Shown: one piece after another, positions 35,841 through 44,019 of the stretch
How positions within the stretch are numbered: position 1 is the first letter of the stretch
How the letters are laid out: each line of letters opens with the position of its first letter
Notes under the pieces: model-generated
Told to the model about the DNA's origin: nothing
The model's input: the letters and a program-made list of their open reading frames with translations, nothing else
Databases searched by the model: none
Translations under genes and position numbers: made by a program
From: Litorilituus sediminis
GTDB taxonomy: Bacteria; Pseudomonadota; Gammaproteobacteria; Enterobacterales; Alteromonadaceae
Reading direction: 5' to 3'
NCBI RefSeq assembly: GCF_004295665.1
Contig: NZ_CP034759.1
Span: forward strand, 1,302,001 to 1,366,000
Length of the DNA stretch: 64,000 nt

Positions 35841-36560
35841 TTACTTGGCTAATAGCTTGTCAAAAATCGTTGAAAATTTCTCAACTGAGCCGGCACCATT
35901 AACAATCTCATAGTCAGTAATACTATTACCACTGCGTTTGCCAATAATGAAAGTTGGCGTTGAAGCTAAGCCTAACTTCTTAGCATCAAGCAACGAAGCT
36001 GAAATGCTATTATGTACCTTAGGATCTTTTAAACAAGCATTAAAGCTAGCTTCATCTAAAGCAAAATCAGTAACAATTTTCTCTAAATCAGATTTCGCTA
36101 AACCTTGCCCTTTCTCAAAAAGAAAATCTTTAGTTTCGGTATACTTATCTTGTTTAGCACCACAGCGTAATGTCACTGCCGCATAAGCTGCTCTTGGGTG
36201 TAAACTAGCTAATGGAAATTCACGACCAACAAAAAGCACCTTACCCGTTTCTACATAGTTTTTCTTCAGTTCAGGCCAAATTTCTTGGTGAAACTTTTTA
36301 CAAAATGGACAATGTAAATCGGTAAATTCCAAAAGAACTACCTCGGCATCGTCACTTCCTACTCTATGACCTTTTTCAATAGATATCTCATCAGGGCGTA
36401 CCAAACTACCTAATCCTACCTTCTGTGCAACTAGTGTTTGTACATGTTTTAATTGTTCAACTTCTTTTTGTAACGCTTCAATTTGTGCCTGGCTATCAGT
36501 GCTCGTGGTTTGACAGGCACTCGTTAACAGTGCAAGTGTGGCAATTAATAATTTTTTCAC
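35841..36560 (-). CDS. DsbA-family thioredoxin-like lipoprotein
   Basis: A 239-residue predicted lipoprotein (leader ending LTSAC, Cys16) with a short coiled coil (about 24-45) and a thioredoxin-fold domain. The active site is C84-P-F-C87, and the cis-Pro loop reads STPTFIIG. It is likely an envelope thiol oxidase or isomerase of the DsbA/Com1 type. It sits between the large exported protein gene, which has exactly four cysteines in its product, and the secretion operon, so it may form or correct the disulfides in that protein before export. That link is inference. Confidence 0.8.
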   Translation of the reverse strand: MKKLLIATLALLTSACQTTSTDSQAQIEALQKEVEQLKHVQTLVAQKVGLGSLVRPDEISIEKGHRVGSDDAEVVLLEFTDLHCPFCKKFHQEIWPELKKNYVETGKVLFVGREFPLASLHPRAAYAAVTLRCGAKQDKYTETKDFLFEKGQGLAKSDLEKIVTDFALDEASFNACLKDPKVHNSISASLLDAKKLGLASTPTFIIGKRSGNSITDYEIVNGAGSVEKFSTIFDKLLAK

Positions 36561-36605
36561 TCTGAACTTCCCGTTTAATTATATTGTAATGTGTAATCAA
36601 TAGAT

Positions 36606-36634
36606 AAAAAAAACCCCCGCAAAGCGAGGGTTTT
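36606..36634 (-). terminator. Strong terminator after the surface-protein gene
   Basis: An 11-bp stem (36610-36620 with 36624-36634; one mismatch) with a C/G-rich core (CCCTCGC/GCGGGGG on the minus strand), a 3-nt loop, and a run of Ts beyond on the minus strand. It insulates the DsbA-like gene and the secretion operon from the large exported-protein gene, as expected for a highly transcribed gene. Confidence 0.88.
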
Positions 36635-36671
36635 AACGTACTCTAAGTAAATTTAGTTATAAAACTAATAA

Positions 36672-38588
36672 TTACTGAGACCAAGCGTTTTGGTCAAGTA
36701 CTGGCATTACGCGGTCAGCAACTGAACCGATAACTTTTTGTACTGCAACACCGTGTACTGAATCACGAGGAGCAGTTACAGTGAATGTTACAGTGTGACG
36801 GTTATCAGCAGACTTGAAGTTAGAACCTAGGTCACCTTCAGCGTAACCACCGTCAGCACCTAAGTAACCAGCAGCTTCTGCTGCTTCCAGTACATCATTC
36901 ATGAAGTAAACAACTGAAGATTGAGCTGGAACTGTACCTAAAGCAACAGCAGTTACTTTACGTTTTTCAACTGTACCGTCTAAAGACTCACCAAACATGT
37001 CGAAAGTTACTTCAGCAGATTCATCGTGCTCGTTAGTAATACGTACAAAGTTACCTGATGCCGTAGTAGTGTAAGGTACTTTAAGCACCGCACCGTTAAC
37101 ACCGATTTCATGAGTTTTCTTCTCTTGTGCACAGTGATCTAATAAGTTTGGATCGTCAAAATCTAACGTGTAATGAGTGTCAACTACATAGTTGAAGTTC
37201 ATGATCTCATCACCAGTGTTTGCACTACGCTCATTAGTTAGCACATACCACATTTCATTGTAGTTAGCACCTTCTAAAGCTGTACCAACTGCTGCAGGGT
37301 TAGTTTCTGCCGCAGCACCCACACCTACTACAGGCGTAAACACATCAATTGCTTCAGTTTCGTATGTAGTTGCAGCTAGTTCACTTAAACCAAACTCACC
37401 CCACGTAACAGAATCTTCAACTTCTTCTTGAGTTACATGAGTACCATTAGCAGTGACTTGGTCATTATAAAGAGCCATTTCCACTTCTGAACCTGGCGCT
37501 GAGCTAGCAACAAATTTAGTTTTTAAATGGTCATCTGCACCTAAAGTAATGAATTGGTCTAATGTTTCATCAACGATTAAACCAGCTACAGGGCCTTGTC
37601 TACCACGGTCATAAAATGCAGTTTTGTAAGCAACTTCTTGTTTTTTAACAACAAGTTGATTAGCCAAGACTGGATTGTATACAAACTGAGTACGAGCAAC
37701 AACTGCAGCACCAGATGAATCAGTACTTTCAGCATTCACTTGTGCTTCAGCTGTAGAGCCATCTTGTAGTGCGTAGAACTGTGGTGCAATTTCACTAATA
37801 AGTTGAGCAGTCTTTGTTTTAGCACCTTCGATTTCATAACCTGTACCACCATCTGTTTTAGCACGGGTTACAGATAAAGTAACAGAAGAAGAACTTGAAG
37901 CCGTTGTACAAGCTGCATTACCAAGTTTAATACCAACTGGTAAGAACTCAGTCATATCAGCACCGGTTGAGTTACGAGAAAATACTAAACGAGTACCTGC
38001 ACCAATAGTAACACCAGCTTTTGTAATAAAAGTAACAGTGTCGGTACCATCTAACGTACCATCTGAAGAAGCAACGGCTTCAAACGCATCACCAACAGTA
38101 GCACCATTGCTATCTTTAACTAAGTGAATTTGGTTACCATTACCAGAAAATTCAGCACCTGAACCAGAAAGTTTCATTTCAATTAAGGTACCACCTGGGA
38201 TATCCGTAGTAGGGATATAAACAATAACTTGGTCTTTACCAGTTACAGCACCAGTCGCATCAATATCATCATAGCTTAAATCAAATACTTTTTCGCCTGA
38301 AACAGGGTCAACACCCGTCAATTCATAAGCAATAGAAACAACATCATTTTTTGCTAAAATAACGTCGTCAGCAGGACCTGCAATAACAGGTGCGGCTACA
38401 GTACCAATATTATCACCGGTTCTTGCGCCACAAGCAGCTAGATCATAAGTAACACCAAAAGCTTGCGCTACTGCATTATCGGTACCGGTGTACACTTCAA
38501 AACAAGCTTCTGTACCAGCAAATGCAGAAGTTGATGCAAGCACACCAGCAACAGCAAGAGGTAGGGCAGCTAAATTAAATTTTTTCAT
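36672..38588 (-). CDS. Large exported protein, S-layer-like candidate
   Basis: A 638-residue exported protein. The true start is the ATG at 38586-38588, with GGAG upstream, which gives a clean Sec signal peptide cut after AFA (residue 24); an upstream in-frame start adds 15 non-signal residues. The mature part is rich in Ala, Val, Thr, Asp and Gly, mostly acidic, with four Cys (EACF, AACG, AACT, DHCA) and no recognisable enzymatic motif. Marine gammaproteobacteria have S-layer-like proteins of about this size, and dedicated type II genes export the S-layer of Aeromonas (SpsD, ApsE). A 750-bp upstream region and a strong terminator fit high expression. It could instead be another secreted surface protein. 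Confidence 0.6.
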   Translation of the reverse strand: MKKFNLAALPLAVAGVLASTSAFAGTEACFEVYTGTDNAVAQAFGVTYDLAACGARTGDNIGTVAAPVIAGPADDVILAKNDVVSIAYELTGVDPVSGEKVFDLSYDDIDATGAVTGKDQVIVYIPTTDIPGGTLIEMKLSGSGAEFSGNGNQIHLVKDSNGATVGDAFEAVASSDGTLDGTDTVTFITKAGVTIGAGTRLVFSRNSTGADMTEFLPVGIKLGNAACTTASSSSSVTLSVTRAKTDGGTGYEIEGAKTKTAQLISEIAPQFYALQDGSTAEAQVNAESTDSSGAAVVARTQFVYNPVLANQLVVKKQEVAYKTAFYDRGRQGPVAGLIVDETLDQFITLGADDHLKTKFVASSAPGSEVEMALYNDQVTANGTHVTQEEVEDSVTWGEFGLSELAATTYETEAIDVFTPVVGVGAAAETNPAAVGTALEGANYNEMWYVLTNERSANTGDEIMNFNYVVDTHYTLDFDDPNLLDHCAQEKKTHEIGVNGAVLKVPYTTTASGNFVRITNEHDESAEVTFDMFGESLDGTVEKRKVTAVALGTVPAQSSVVYFMNDVLEAAEAAGYLGADGGYAEGDLGSNFKSADNRHTVTFTVTAPRDSVHGVAVQKVIGSVADRVMPVLDQNAWSQ

Positions 38589-39338
38589 TCTTAGTTTACT
38601 CCATTTTATTTTATTACATCTAAATAAATACAAATTAAGATGTAACTTATCAAACGCGTTTCATTAAATTAAAACTTTGTTCATTGTACTTATTATTCTT
38701 CATTTAACCATTTAGCTATAGGAATTATTTCGGCCCAGTTATCTAAATTTAACAACTTGTCAAAAAAGAAATAATTGGCATGCCTTTTCCATTTATTAAT
38801 AAATCACAAAATTTACAACAATCAGGCGCTGTTAAATTACTATGACAACTAAAAGGTATAAACATAGCTCTATAGTTACAATGCAGACAAAATTTAATAG
38901 CTACGCAAGCTGATGTCAACACCTTAATAGAAAAAGACTGACATAAAACATTAAAAAATCAGAAAAATGCATAAAAAGCCAACAATAGTTATTATTTCAG
39001 CCAATCATTGCTCAATAAAAACACAAAACTTAATACTTGCAGGCATAGAGAAGAGTTCAAAATATAGCCAACAACGAGTAGTAACTAACACATTTAATTA
39101 GAAGACCAGCTAATTCATATAAGTTTAAAATTAAATACACCACCAAGAGTGGTTAACCAGTAACATATTGTTATTATTACAACTAATTCTCTTCAGAATA
39201 ATTACTAACTGCGCTTACTTGATCTAAAACAATAAAAAAGCGCTAACAGGTTAACTACCAATTAGCGCTTAATTCACAACAGATTAAAATTGTTATTAAA
39301 TTGTACAATTAGAAGACGTTTTAAAATAGTTAAAATTT
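38589..39338. other. Long non-coding region upstream of the surface-protein gene
   Basis: This 750-bp AT-rich gap holds no ORF that I can support. On the minus strand it contains an exact -35 hexamer TTGACA (complement of 38758-38763) with only a poor -10 after it, and the fadD terminator at its right end. Long leaders are common for S-layer genes, so an unrecognised regulatory leader is possible. Confidence 0.4.
39234..39270 (-). terminator. Terminator of fadD
   Basis: A 9-bp inverted repeat (39238-39246 with 39262-39270, AAGCGCTAA/TTAGCGCTT) with a 15-nt loop, preceded on the plus strand by six As that give Ts in the minus-strand RNA. It lies about 70 bp after the fadD stop codon. Confidence 0.7.
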
Positions 39339-40994
39339 CTACCTTAACTCACGCCTTAATATCTTACCAACATTAGTTTTTGGTAACTCTTCTCTAAACT
39401 CAACTAATTTCGGCACTTTATAGTTAGTTAAGTTTTCACGGCAATGATTAATTAACGTTTCTTCATCAAGGGCACCATTTTTAGCAACCACAAAAATCTT
39501 AACAATTTCACCACTTGCTTCATGTGGTACGCCTATAGCAGCAGCCTCAAGTACGCCATCATGCATCATAACCACTTCTTCAATTTCATTCGGGAAAACA
39601 TTAAAGCCAGAAACAATGATCATATCTTTTTTGCGATCAACAATACTAAAACAGCCGCGTTCATCCATCATGGCAATATCACCTGTTGCTAACCAGCCAT
39701 CTTTTAAAATTTCATCGGTTGCTTCAGGGCGATTATAATAACCTTTCATCACTTGTGGGCCTTTTACCCACATTTCACCGGCCTCACCTTGTGGCAGCTC
39801 ATTACCCTCTTCATCCATAATTTTAATGTCGGTAGAAGAGGCTGGAATACCAATGGTACCATCATAAGCTTTTTGATTATGCGGGCTTAATGTCACCATA
39901 GGTGCACACTCTGTTAAGCCATAACCTTCTAATAAACGGGTGCCTGTGACTTGTTGCCAGCGCTCAGCAACAGGGCGCTGCACCGCCATACCACCACCGA
40001 GTGACATTTTTAAAGTGCTAAAGTCTAAATCACTAAAACCTGGGGTATTTAATAAACCATTAAATAAGGTATTAACGCCGGTAATTGCTGTAAATGGATA
40101 CTTTTTTAACTCTTTCACAAAACCTGGCATATCACGCGGGTTAGTAATAAGTAGGTTAGTACCACCTAAAGTGACGAAGGTTAAGCAATTCGCTGTAAGC
40201 GCAAAGATATGATAAAGCGGAAGAGCTGTAACAATAACTTCTTCACCTTCCACTAACAGTGGCTTAATCGCCGCTTTGGCTTGCTCTAAATTTGCCACCA
40301 TATTTCTGTGGGTTAGCATGGCACCTTTTGATACCCCTGTGGTACCCCCCGTATATTGTAAGAAAGCTAAATCATCACCACATAACTCGACAGGTGTATA
40401 CTCTAAATTCATGCCACGAGCTAAAACGGCATTAAATCGTACTGCATCAGGTAAGTTAAAAGCTGGTACCATTTTTTTAACGTATTTAACCACGCAATTA
40501 ACGACTGCGCCTTTTACTAAGCCTAAACGATCACCCAGAGAGGTCATAATAACGTGCTCAACTGGCGTGTTATCAACAACCTTTTCTAGCGTTTGTGCAA
40601 AGTTTTCAATAATTAACATGGCTTTTGAGCCAGAGTCTTTTAACTGATGCTCTAATTCTCTAGCGGTATAAAGTGGATTAACATTAACGACGGTTAAACC
40701 TGCTAATAACGCACCAAATAAGGCGATGGGGTATTGCAAGGTATTAGGCACCATGATGGCAAATTTATCGCCTTTTACTAGCCCTAAGTCTTGTTGCAGA
40801 TAAGCTGCAAAGGCTTTAGCTTGTGTATCTAATTCTTTATAGGTAATTGCTACGCCCATGTTAATAAAAGCATCTTTGTCAGCATACAGGCTAGTATACT
40901 TATTAAACATAGCAACTAAGGATGGGTACTTATCTGGGTTAATTTCAAATGGCACATCTTCAGGGTAACTTTTCTCTAACCAGATTTTTTCCAC
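39339..40994 (-). CDS. fadD: Long-chain-fatty-acid CoA ligase
   Basis: A 551-residue acyl-CoA synthetase of the ANL superfamily. It activates imported long-chain fatty acids to acyl-CoA for beta-oxidation. The ATP/AMP motif [14 protein letters not shown] is near residue 212, [11 protein letters not shown] follows, then [17 protein letters not shown] and [19 protein letters not shown], and the final catalytic Lys region [15 protein letters not shown]. Typical FadD length. A perfect palindrome at 41024-41040 in its upstream region may be an operator. It fits functionally with the lipase lipoprotein at the start of the window. Confidence 0.95.
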   Translation of the reverse strand: MEKIWLEKSYPEDVPFEINPDKYPSLVAMFNKYTSLYADKDAFINMGVAITYKELDTQAKAFAAYLQQDLGLVKGDKFAIMVPNTLQYPIALFGALLAGLTVVNVNPLYTARELEHQLKDSGSKAMLIIENFAQTLEKVVDNTPVEHVIMTSLGDRLGLVKGAVVNCVVKYVKKMVPAFNLPDAVRFNAVLARGMNLEYTPVELCGDDLAFLQYTGGTTGVSKGAMLTHRNMVANLEQAKAAIKPLLVEGEEVIVTALPLYHIFALTANCLTFVTLGGTNLLITNPRDMPGFVKELKKYPFTAITGVNTLFNGLLNTPGFSDLDFSTLKMSLGGGMAVQRPVAERWQQVTGTRLLEGYGLTECAPMVTLSPHNQKAYDGTIGIPASSTDIKIMDEEGNELPQGEAGEMWVKGPQVMKGYYNRPEATDEILKDGWLATGDIAMMDERGCFSIVDRKKDMIIVSGFNVFPNEIEEVVMMHDGVLEAAAIGVPHEASGEIVKIFVVAKNGALDEETLINHCRENLTNYKVPKLVEFREELPKTNVGKILRRELR

Positions 40995-41023
40995 AATAAC
41001 TTTCCTCTAAGTAAATTTAATAC

Positions 41024-41040
41024 ACTAGTTTTAAACTAGT
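41024..41040. promoter_or_regulatory. Perfect palindrome upstream of fadD
   Basis: The 17-mer ACTAGTTTTAAACTAGT is an 8-1-8 palindrome about 30 bp upstream of the fadD start codon. The place suits a repressor operator. It shares ACTAGTT with the FadR-like site upstream of the lipase but does not align to the FadR consensus register. It could equally be recognised by another fatty-acid regulator. Confidence 0.35.
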
Positions 41041-41176
41041 TATGGCACCTTGTTCATTTTTCTTCAATAATTTTTATAGGCGCTTTTGTTAATATTAGGT
41101 GTTTTATCAAATTTTCACTCATTGTACCAGCAAATTTAAACAGGCGTTTAAATTAAATTTTTAACTAAGTGCATAA

Positions 41177-42106
41177 TTATTTTTTGTTGCTATCCTTAAG
41201 CTGCCAAAAGTCAATAAGCTCAGATACAACACCACTTGCTTGCTCCATATGAACATGGTGACCACCTGATAATTCCACTTCAGTAAAGTGCTTAATCAAG
41301 GATGAAAACTCTTGCAGCGCGCTATTTACTGAATCCATGCCCTTGTCTCCATGTAACAATAATACTGGACAAACCACATCAACAAGTAAGTGCTTTGCTT
41401 GCGACAATGTCATTCGATAAGGAGATAAAGTTCTTACTCTGGCATCAGAGCGCCAACTAAAATGATTAGCCGATTGCTCACTGGCTTGTTTTAGTGAACG
41501 CTCAACAATAAGCTGCGCATTATGATATGCCAAATCAGATACTTGCATGCGTGCTTTAATTGCCGTTTCTTTGCTAAAAGTTCGTGCTACATTTTGCTTA
41601 GCTCGGCTTTGATTCGCTTTAATTCGACTTAACAGCCCAGCTCGTAATTGCTGACTAGTATCTTCTTCTTTTGCAGTAATAAAGCCTAAGGCATCGATAA
41701 GTATTAGTGAGTTAATTTTTTCAGGAAAGGCTGCGCTAAAAGCATTCGCTATCATAGCCCCCATTGAGTGCCCGATAATATCTACAGACTGCCAAGCGTT
41801 ATGTTCAATAACTTGTAGCAAGTCATAAACATAATCAAAAAAATGATAATGAGCATCTTGGCTACGATGATCTGACAAGCCATGGCCTGGCCAATCTAAG
41901 GCAATAAAGCGCTTACCTAAACAGTCAGGATCATTCTTTTTTATTGCACCAAGCATTGGCAAAAAACTGGCGGCATTATCAAGCCAGCCATGCAAGCAAA
42001 GCACCACAGGTGATGACTCCTTGCCTAGTGCTAAGCCATGAATGGTTTTTCCCTGAATACAATAGCTAACGGGTTCAAAATCAGGTGAAATGTTTTGTTC
42101 AATCAT
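41177..42106 (-). CDS. Alpha/beta-hydrolase
   Basis: A 309-residue alpha/beta-hydrolase. HGWLDNAASF is the oxyanion loop, ALDWPGHGLSD follows, the nucleophile elbow is GHSMGA, LLHGDKGMDS gives the acid region and GGHHVHMEQ the catalytic His. It lacks a signal peptide. The pattern resembles the serine-hydrolase-like SERHL group. Substrate is unknown. It lies 5 bp downstream of the M50-type gene and probably forms an operon with it. Confidence 0.82.
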   Translation of the reverse strand: MIEQNISPDFEPVSYCIQGKTIHGLALGKESSPVVLCLHGWLDNAASFLPMLGAIKKNDPDCLGKRFIALDWPGHGLSDHRSQDAHYHFFDYVYDLLQVIEHNAWQSVDIIGHSMGAMIANAFSAAFPEKINSLILIDALGFITAKEEDTSQQLRAGLLSRIKANQSRAKQNVARTFSKETAIKARMQVSDLAYHNAQLIVERSLKQASEQSANHFSWRSDARVRTLSPYRMTLSQAKHLLVDVVCPVLLLHGDKGMDSVNSALQEFSSLIKHFTEVELSGGHHVHMEQASGVVSELIDFWQLKDSNKK

Positions 42107-42111
42107 AAAAG

Positions 42112-42780
42112 TTATCTTCGCTTAGCCAATGAAAAGCACGCCAGCAGTGCTAATACGCACCAGATTAAAACCCAGATAATTTCAGGAATGAAAGTCATGC
42201 CAGCTAGCGCTGCACCATCGCCTAAACTGCGCCCATCAAGCAAATAAGTTGGACTAAACAAACTATTAAGTAAAATAATAACGCCAATAAATTGTAATAT
42301 AAGCTGTAAATACACTAACTTTCTTAACTTAAGTGTTAACAAGAACATAACGATAAGCACAGCTAAAATAAAGGCCGTTAATAAGTCTCTCACCCAAAAA
42401 ATAACTGAACTTACCAACACAAGTAAAATGAAATAGCTAAAAGCTTGAGCCACTTTTTGATGGGCGCTGGCTAAACGATAAATCCCCCATCCCCAAAGCG
42501 TAGCGCCGGCATAACCAAAAAAGCTAATAACAAATGTTATACCACCACGAGTGGTACACAGACCGGCGCCATTAGTAAACAACTCAATTTTTACAATATT
42601 GCCACCAGTTAATAAAGCGGCTAAGCCATGACTAATTTCATGGAAATAACTTTCCAGCCAATTAAAAGGGATCGATACGATTGGAATTTGCCGAATAAAG
42701 ATTGCCAGTACCAGTAAAAAGTAAAATCGGTACGACTGCCAAAAGCTTTGTTTTTCGAAATGTTGAGAATTGTCTGACAT
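42112..42780 (-). CDS. M50-type membrane metallopeptidase-like protein
   Basis: A 222-residue membrane protein with about six hydrophobic segments. ESYFHEISHGLAALLTGG contains HExxH, the zinc site of M50 peptidases, placed next to a hydrophobic segment, and the downstream GG and NGAGLC(T)TRGG match the M50B-like (PF13398-type) group. Members of this group often have no known substrate. A second zinc ligand (the usual late Asp) is not obvious, so it may be a non-peptidase relative. Confidence 0.72.
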   Translation of the reverse strand: MSDNSQHFEKQSFWQSYRFYFLLVLAIFIRQIPIVSIPFNWLESYFHEISHGLAALLTGGNIVKIELFTNGAGLCTTRGGITFVISFFGYAGATLWGWGIYRLASAHQKVAQAFSYFILLVLVSSVIFWVRDLLTAFILAVLIVMFLLTLKLRKLVYLQLILQFIGVIILLNSLFSPTYLLDGRSLGDGAALAGMTFIPEIIWVLIWCVLALLACFSLAKRR

Positions 42781-42837
42781 AAATGATACTAACCCACTAT
42801 TGCAGAAGGCTGTTGCCTATTTGTTTAGGCAAGTAGC

Positions 42838-43224
42838 TTAGGCAAATAAATCAACGCCCATCATGCTTTGCACCGACTCACGTTGCGCTAAATTTCCAAC
42901 CAACTGATAGCTAGAAATAGCGGTTTGATTGTTTCGAGTGATTTGTTCTTTTGCTAATTGATTCGAATTCTGATAATTCAATTCACTATTATTCACTGCG
43001 AACAATTGCGTAGAGCGCTCTAATTCGGCTAGCGTTTTTTCATCAAAATTAACTGTATCTTGAGGTTGATTGACACGTTCAGCTTGTTCAACTGTATTGC
43101 GGCTAGACTTTGCTTCTTCATTAACTTTGCCTATAGTGATACTTTCTTCGGGTGCAACTGCACGCTTACCAGAGGTAAGTTGATTATCACGAGGGTAATT
43201 TACAGCTAAGTTTTGAATTTGCAT
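42838..43224 (-). CDS. Small protein of unknown function
   Basis: A 128-residue soluble, hydrophilic protein, rich in Gln, Asn and Glu, without a signal peptide or membrane helix. The C-terminus ends SMMGVDLFA. I do not recognise the family. It lies between the M50-type gene and tsaB, on the same strand. The final four residues (DLFA) resemble the end (DLYA) of another small unknown at 47291-47617, and both are low-complexity and hydrophilic. That similarity may be chance. Confidence 0.6.
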   Translation of the reverse strand: MQIQNLAVNYPRDNQLTSGKRAVAPEESITIGKVNEEAKSSRNTVEQAERVNQPQDTVNFDEKTLAELERSTQLFAVNNSELNYQNSNQLAKEQITRNNQTAISSYQLVGNLAQRESVQSMMGVDLFA

Positions 43225-43297
43225 GAGTTTAATCTAACAAAATTATTTGTATACTGACAAGCGCTGATACTTAGCTTTAACTAAAACGTCATCAGTA

Positions 43298-44002
43298 TTA
43301 CTCTCTGCCAGGAAGTTTTTTCCACGACACAGTATCTCTGACATAACTAGGCTGTGCATGCTCAGCACTAACCCCCTCACCATTTTCTAACGCCACTTTG
43401 CCAATGATTAACATCGCCTCTGCTGTTGGAAATAACACTTGAGGGCTGCCTTCATTTACTTTTAATTTTGATAAATGCGCTTTGTATGCATCCCAACCAG
43501 TACCAACGGCATAACTAGGGTTAGTGCTAATACCTGCATCGGTTAAATGCTGCGCCAATAGTTCAGGCGGCGTTACCGCTTCAGAGCACTTAGCTTGCAT
43601 TATATTGTGCTCATCTAGCTCGAAATAGCCATTGTAAACCTCAGACATTCGCGCATCAATTGCCGCTAATACCTTAGTTTGCTGATGCTTTTCAAATGCT
43701 ATTTGTGCCATGGCTTGTAAGCTAGAGATACCAACAACCGGCAAGTCGGCAGCAAAGGCTAAACCTTGCGCAACACCAACACCAATTCTTACGCCAGTAA
43801 AACTGCCCGGACCACGGCCAAAGATCAGCCCGTCGAGATCAGTAAGCTTAATATTAGCTTCATTTAATAAGCTATCAACCATAGGTAAAAGTTGTAAACT
43901 ATGCGATTGCGGACACAAGTCATAACGACTATAGACCTTATCACCAACCTGCAATGCAACCGAACAAGCTTCTGTTGAAGCATCTAATGCCAAATAATTC
44001 AC
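43298..44002 (-). CDS. tsaB: tRNA threonylcarbamoyladenosine biosynthesis protein TsaB
   Basis: A 234-residue ASKHA-fold protein, paralogue of TsaD without its catalytic metal site. LALDASTEACSVAL opens it and GLIFGRGPGSFTGVRIG is the hallmark block, with GLAFAADLPVVGISSLQA next. In the cell TsaB partners TsaD and TsaE to make t6A37 in tRNAs. It lies 17 bp downstream of yoaA on the same strand, an arrangement common in gammaproteobacteria. Confidence 0.96.
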   Translation of the reverse strand: MNYLALDASTEACSVALQVGDKVYSRYDLCPQSHSLQLLPMVDSLLNEANIKLTDLDGLIFGRGPGSFTGVRIGVGVAQGLAFAADLPVVGISSLQAMAQIAFEKHQQTKVLAAIDARMSEVYNGYFELDEHNIMQAKCSEAVTPPELLAQHLTDAGISTNPSYAVGTGWDAYKAHLSKLKVNEGSPQVLFPTAEAMLIIGKVALENGEGVSAEHAQPSYVRDTVSWKKLPGRE

Positions 44003-44019
44003 ACTTACTACCTTAGTTA

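Noticed and set aside
38700..38764. Promoter of the surface-protein gene with TTGACA
   Set aside because: The -35 hexamer is exact, but no good -10 occurs at 16-18 nt, so I do not list it as a promoter.
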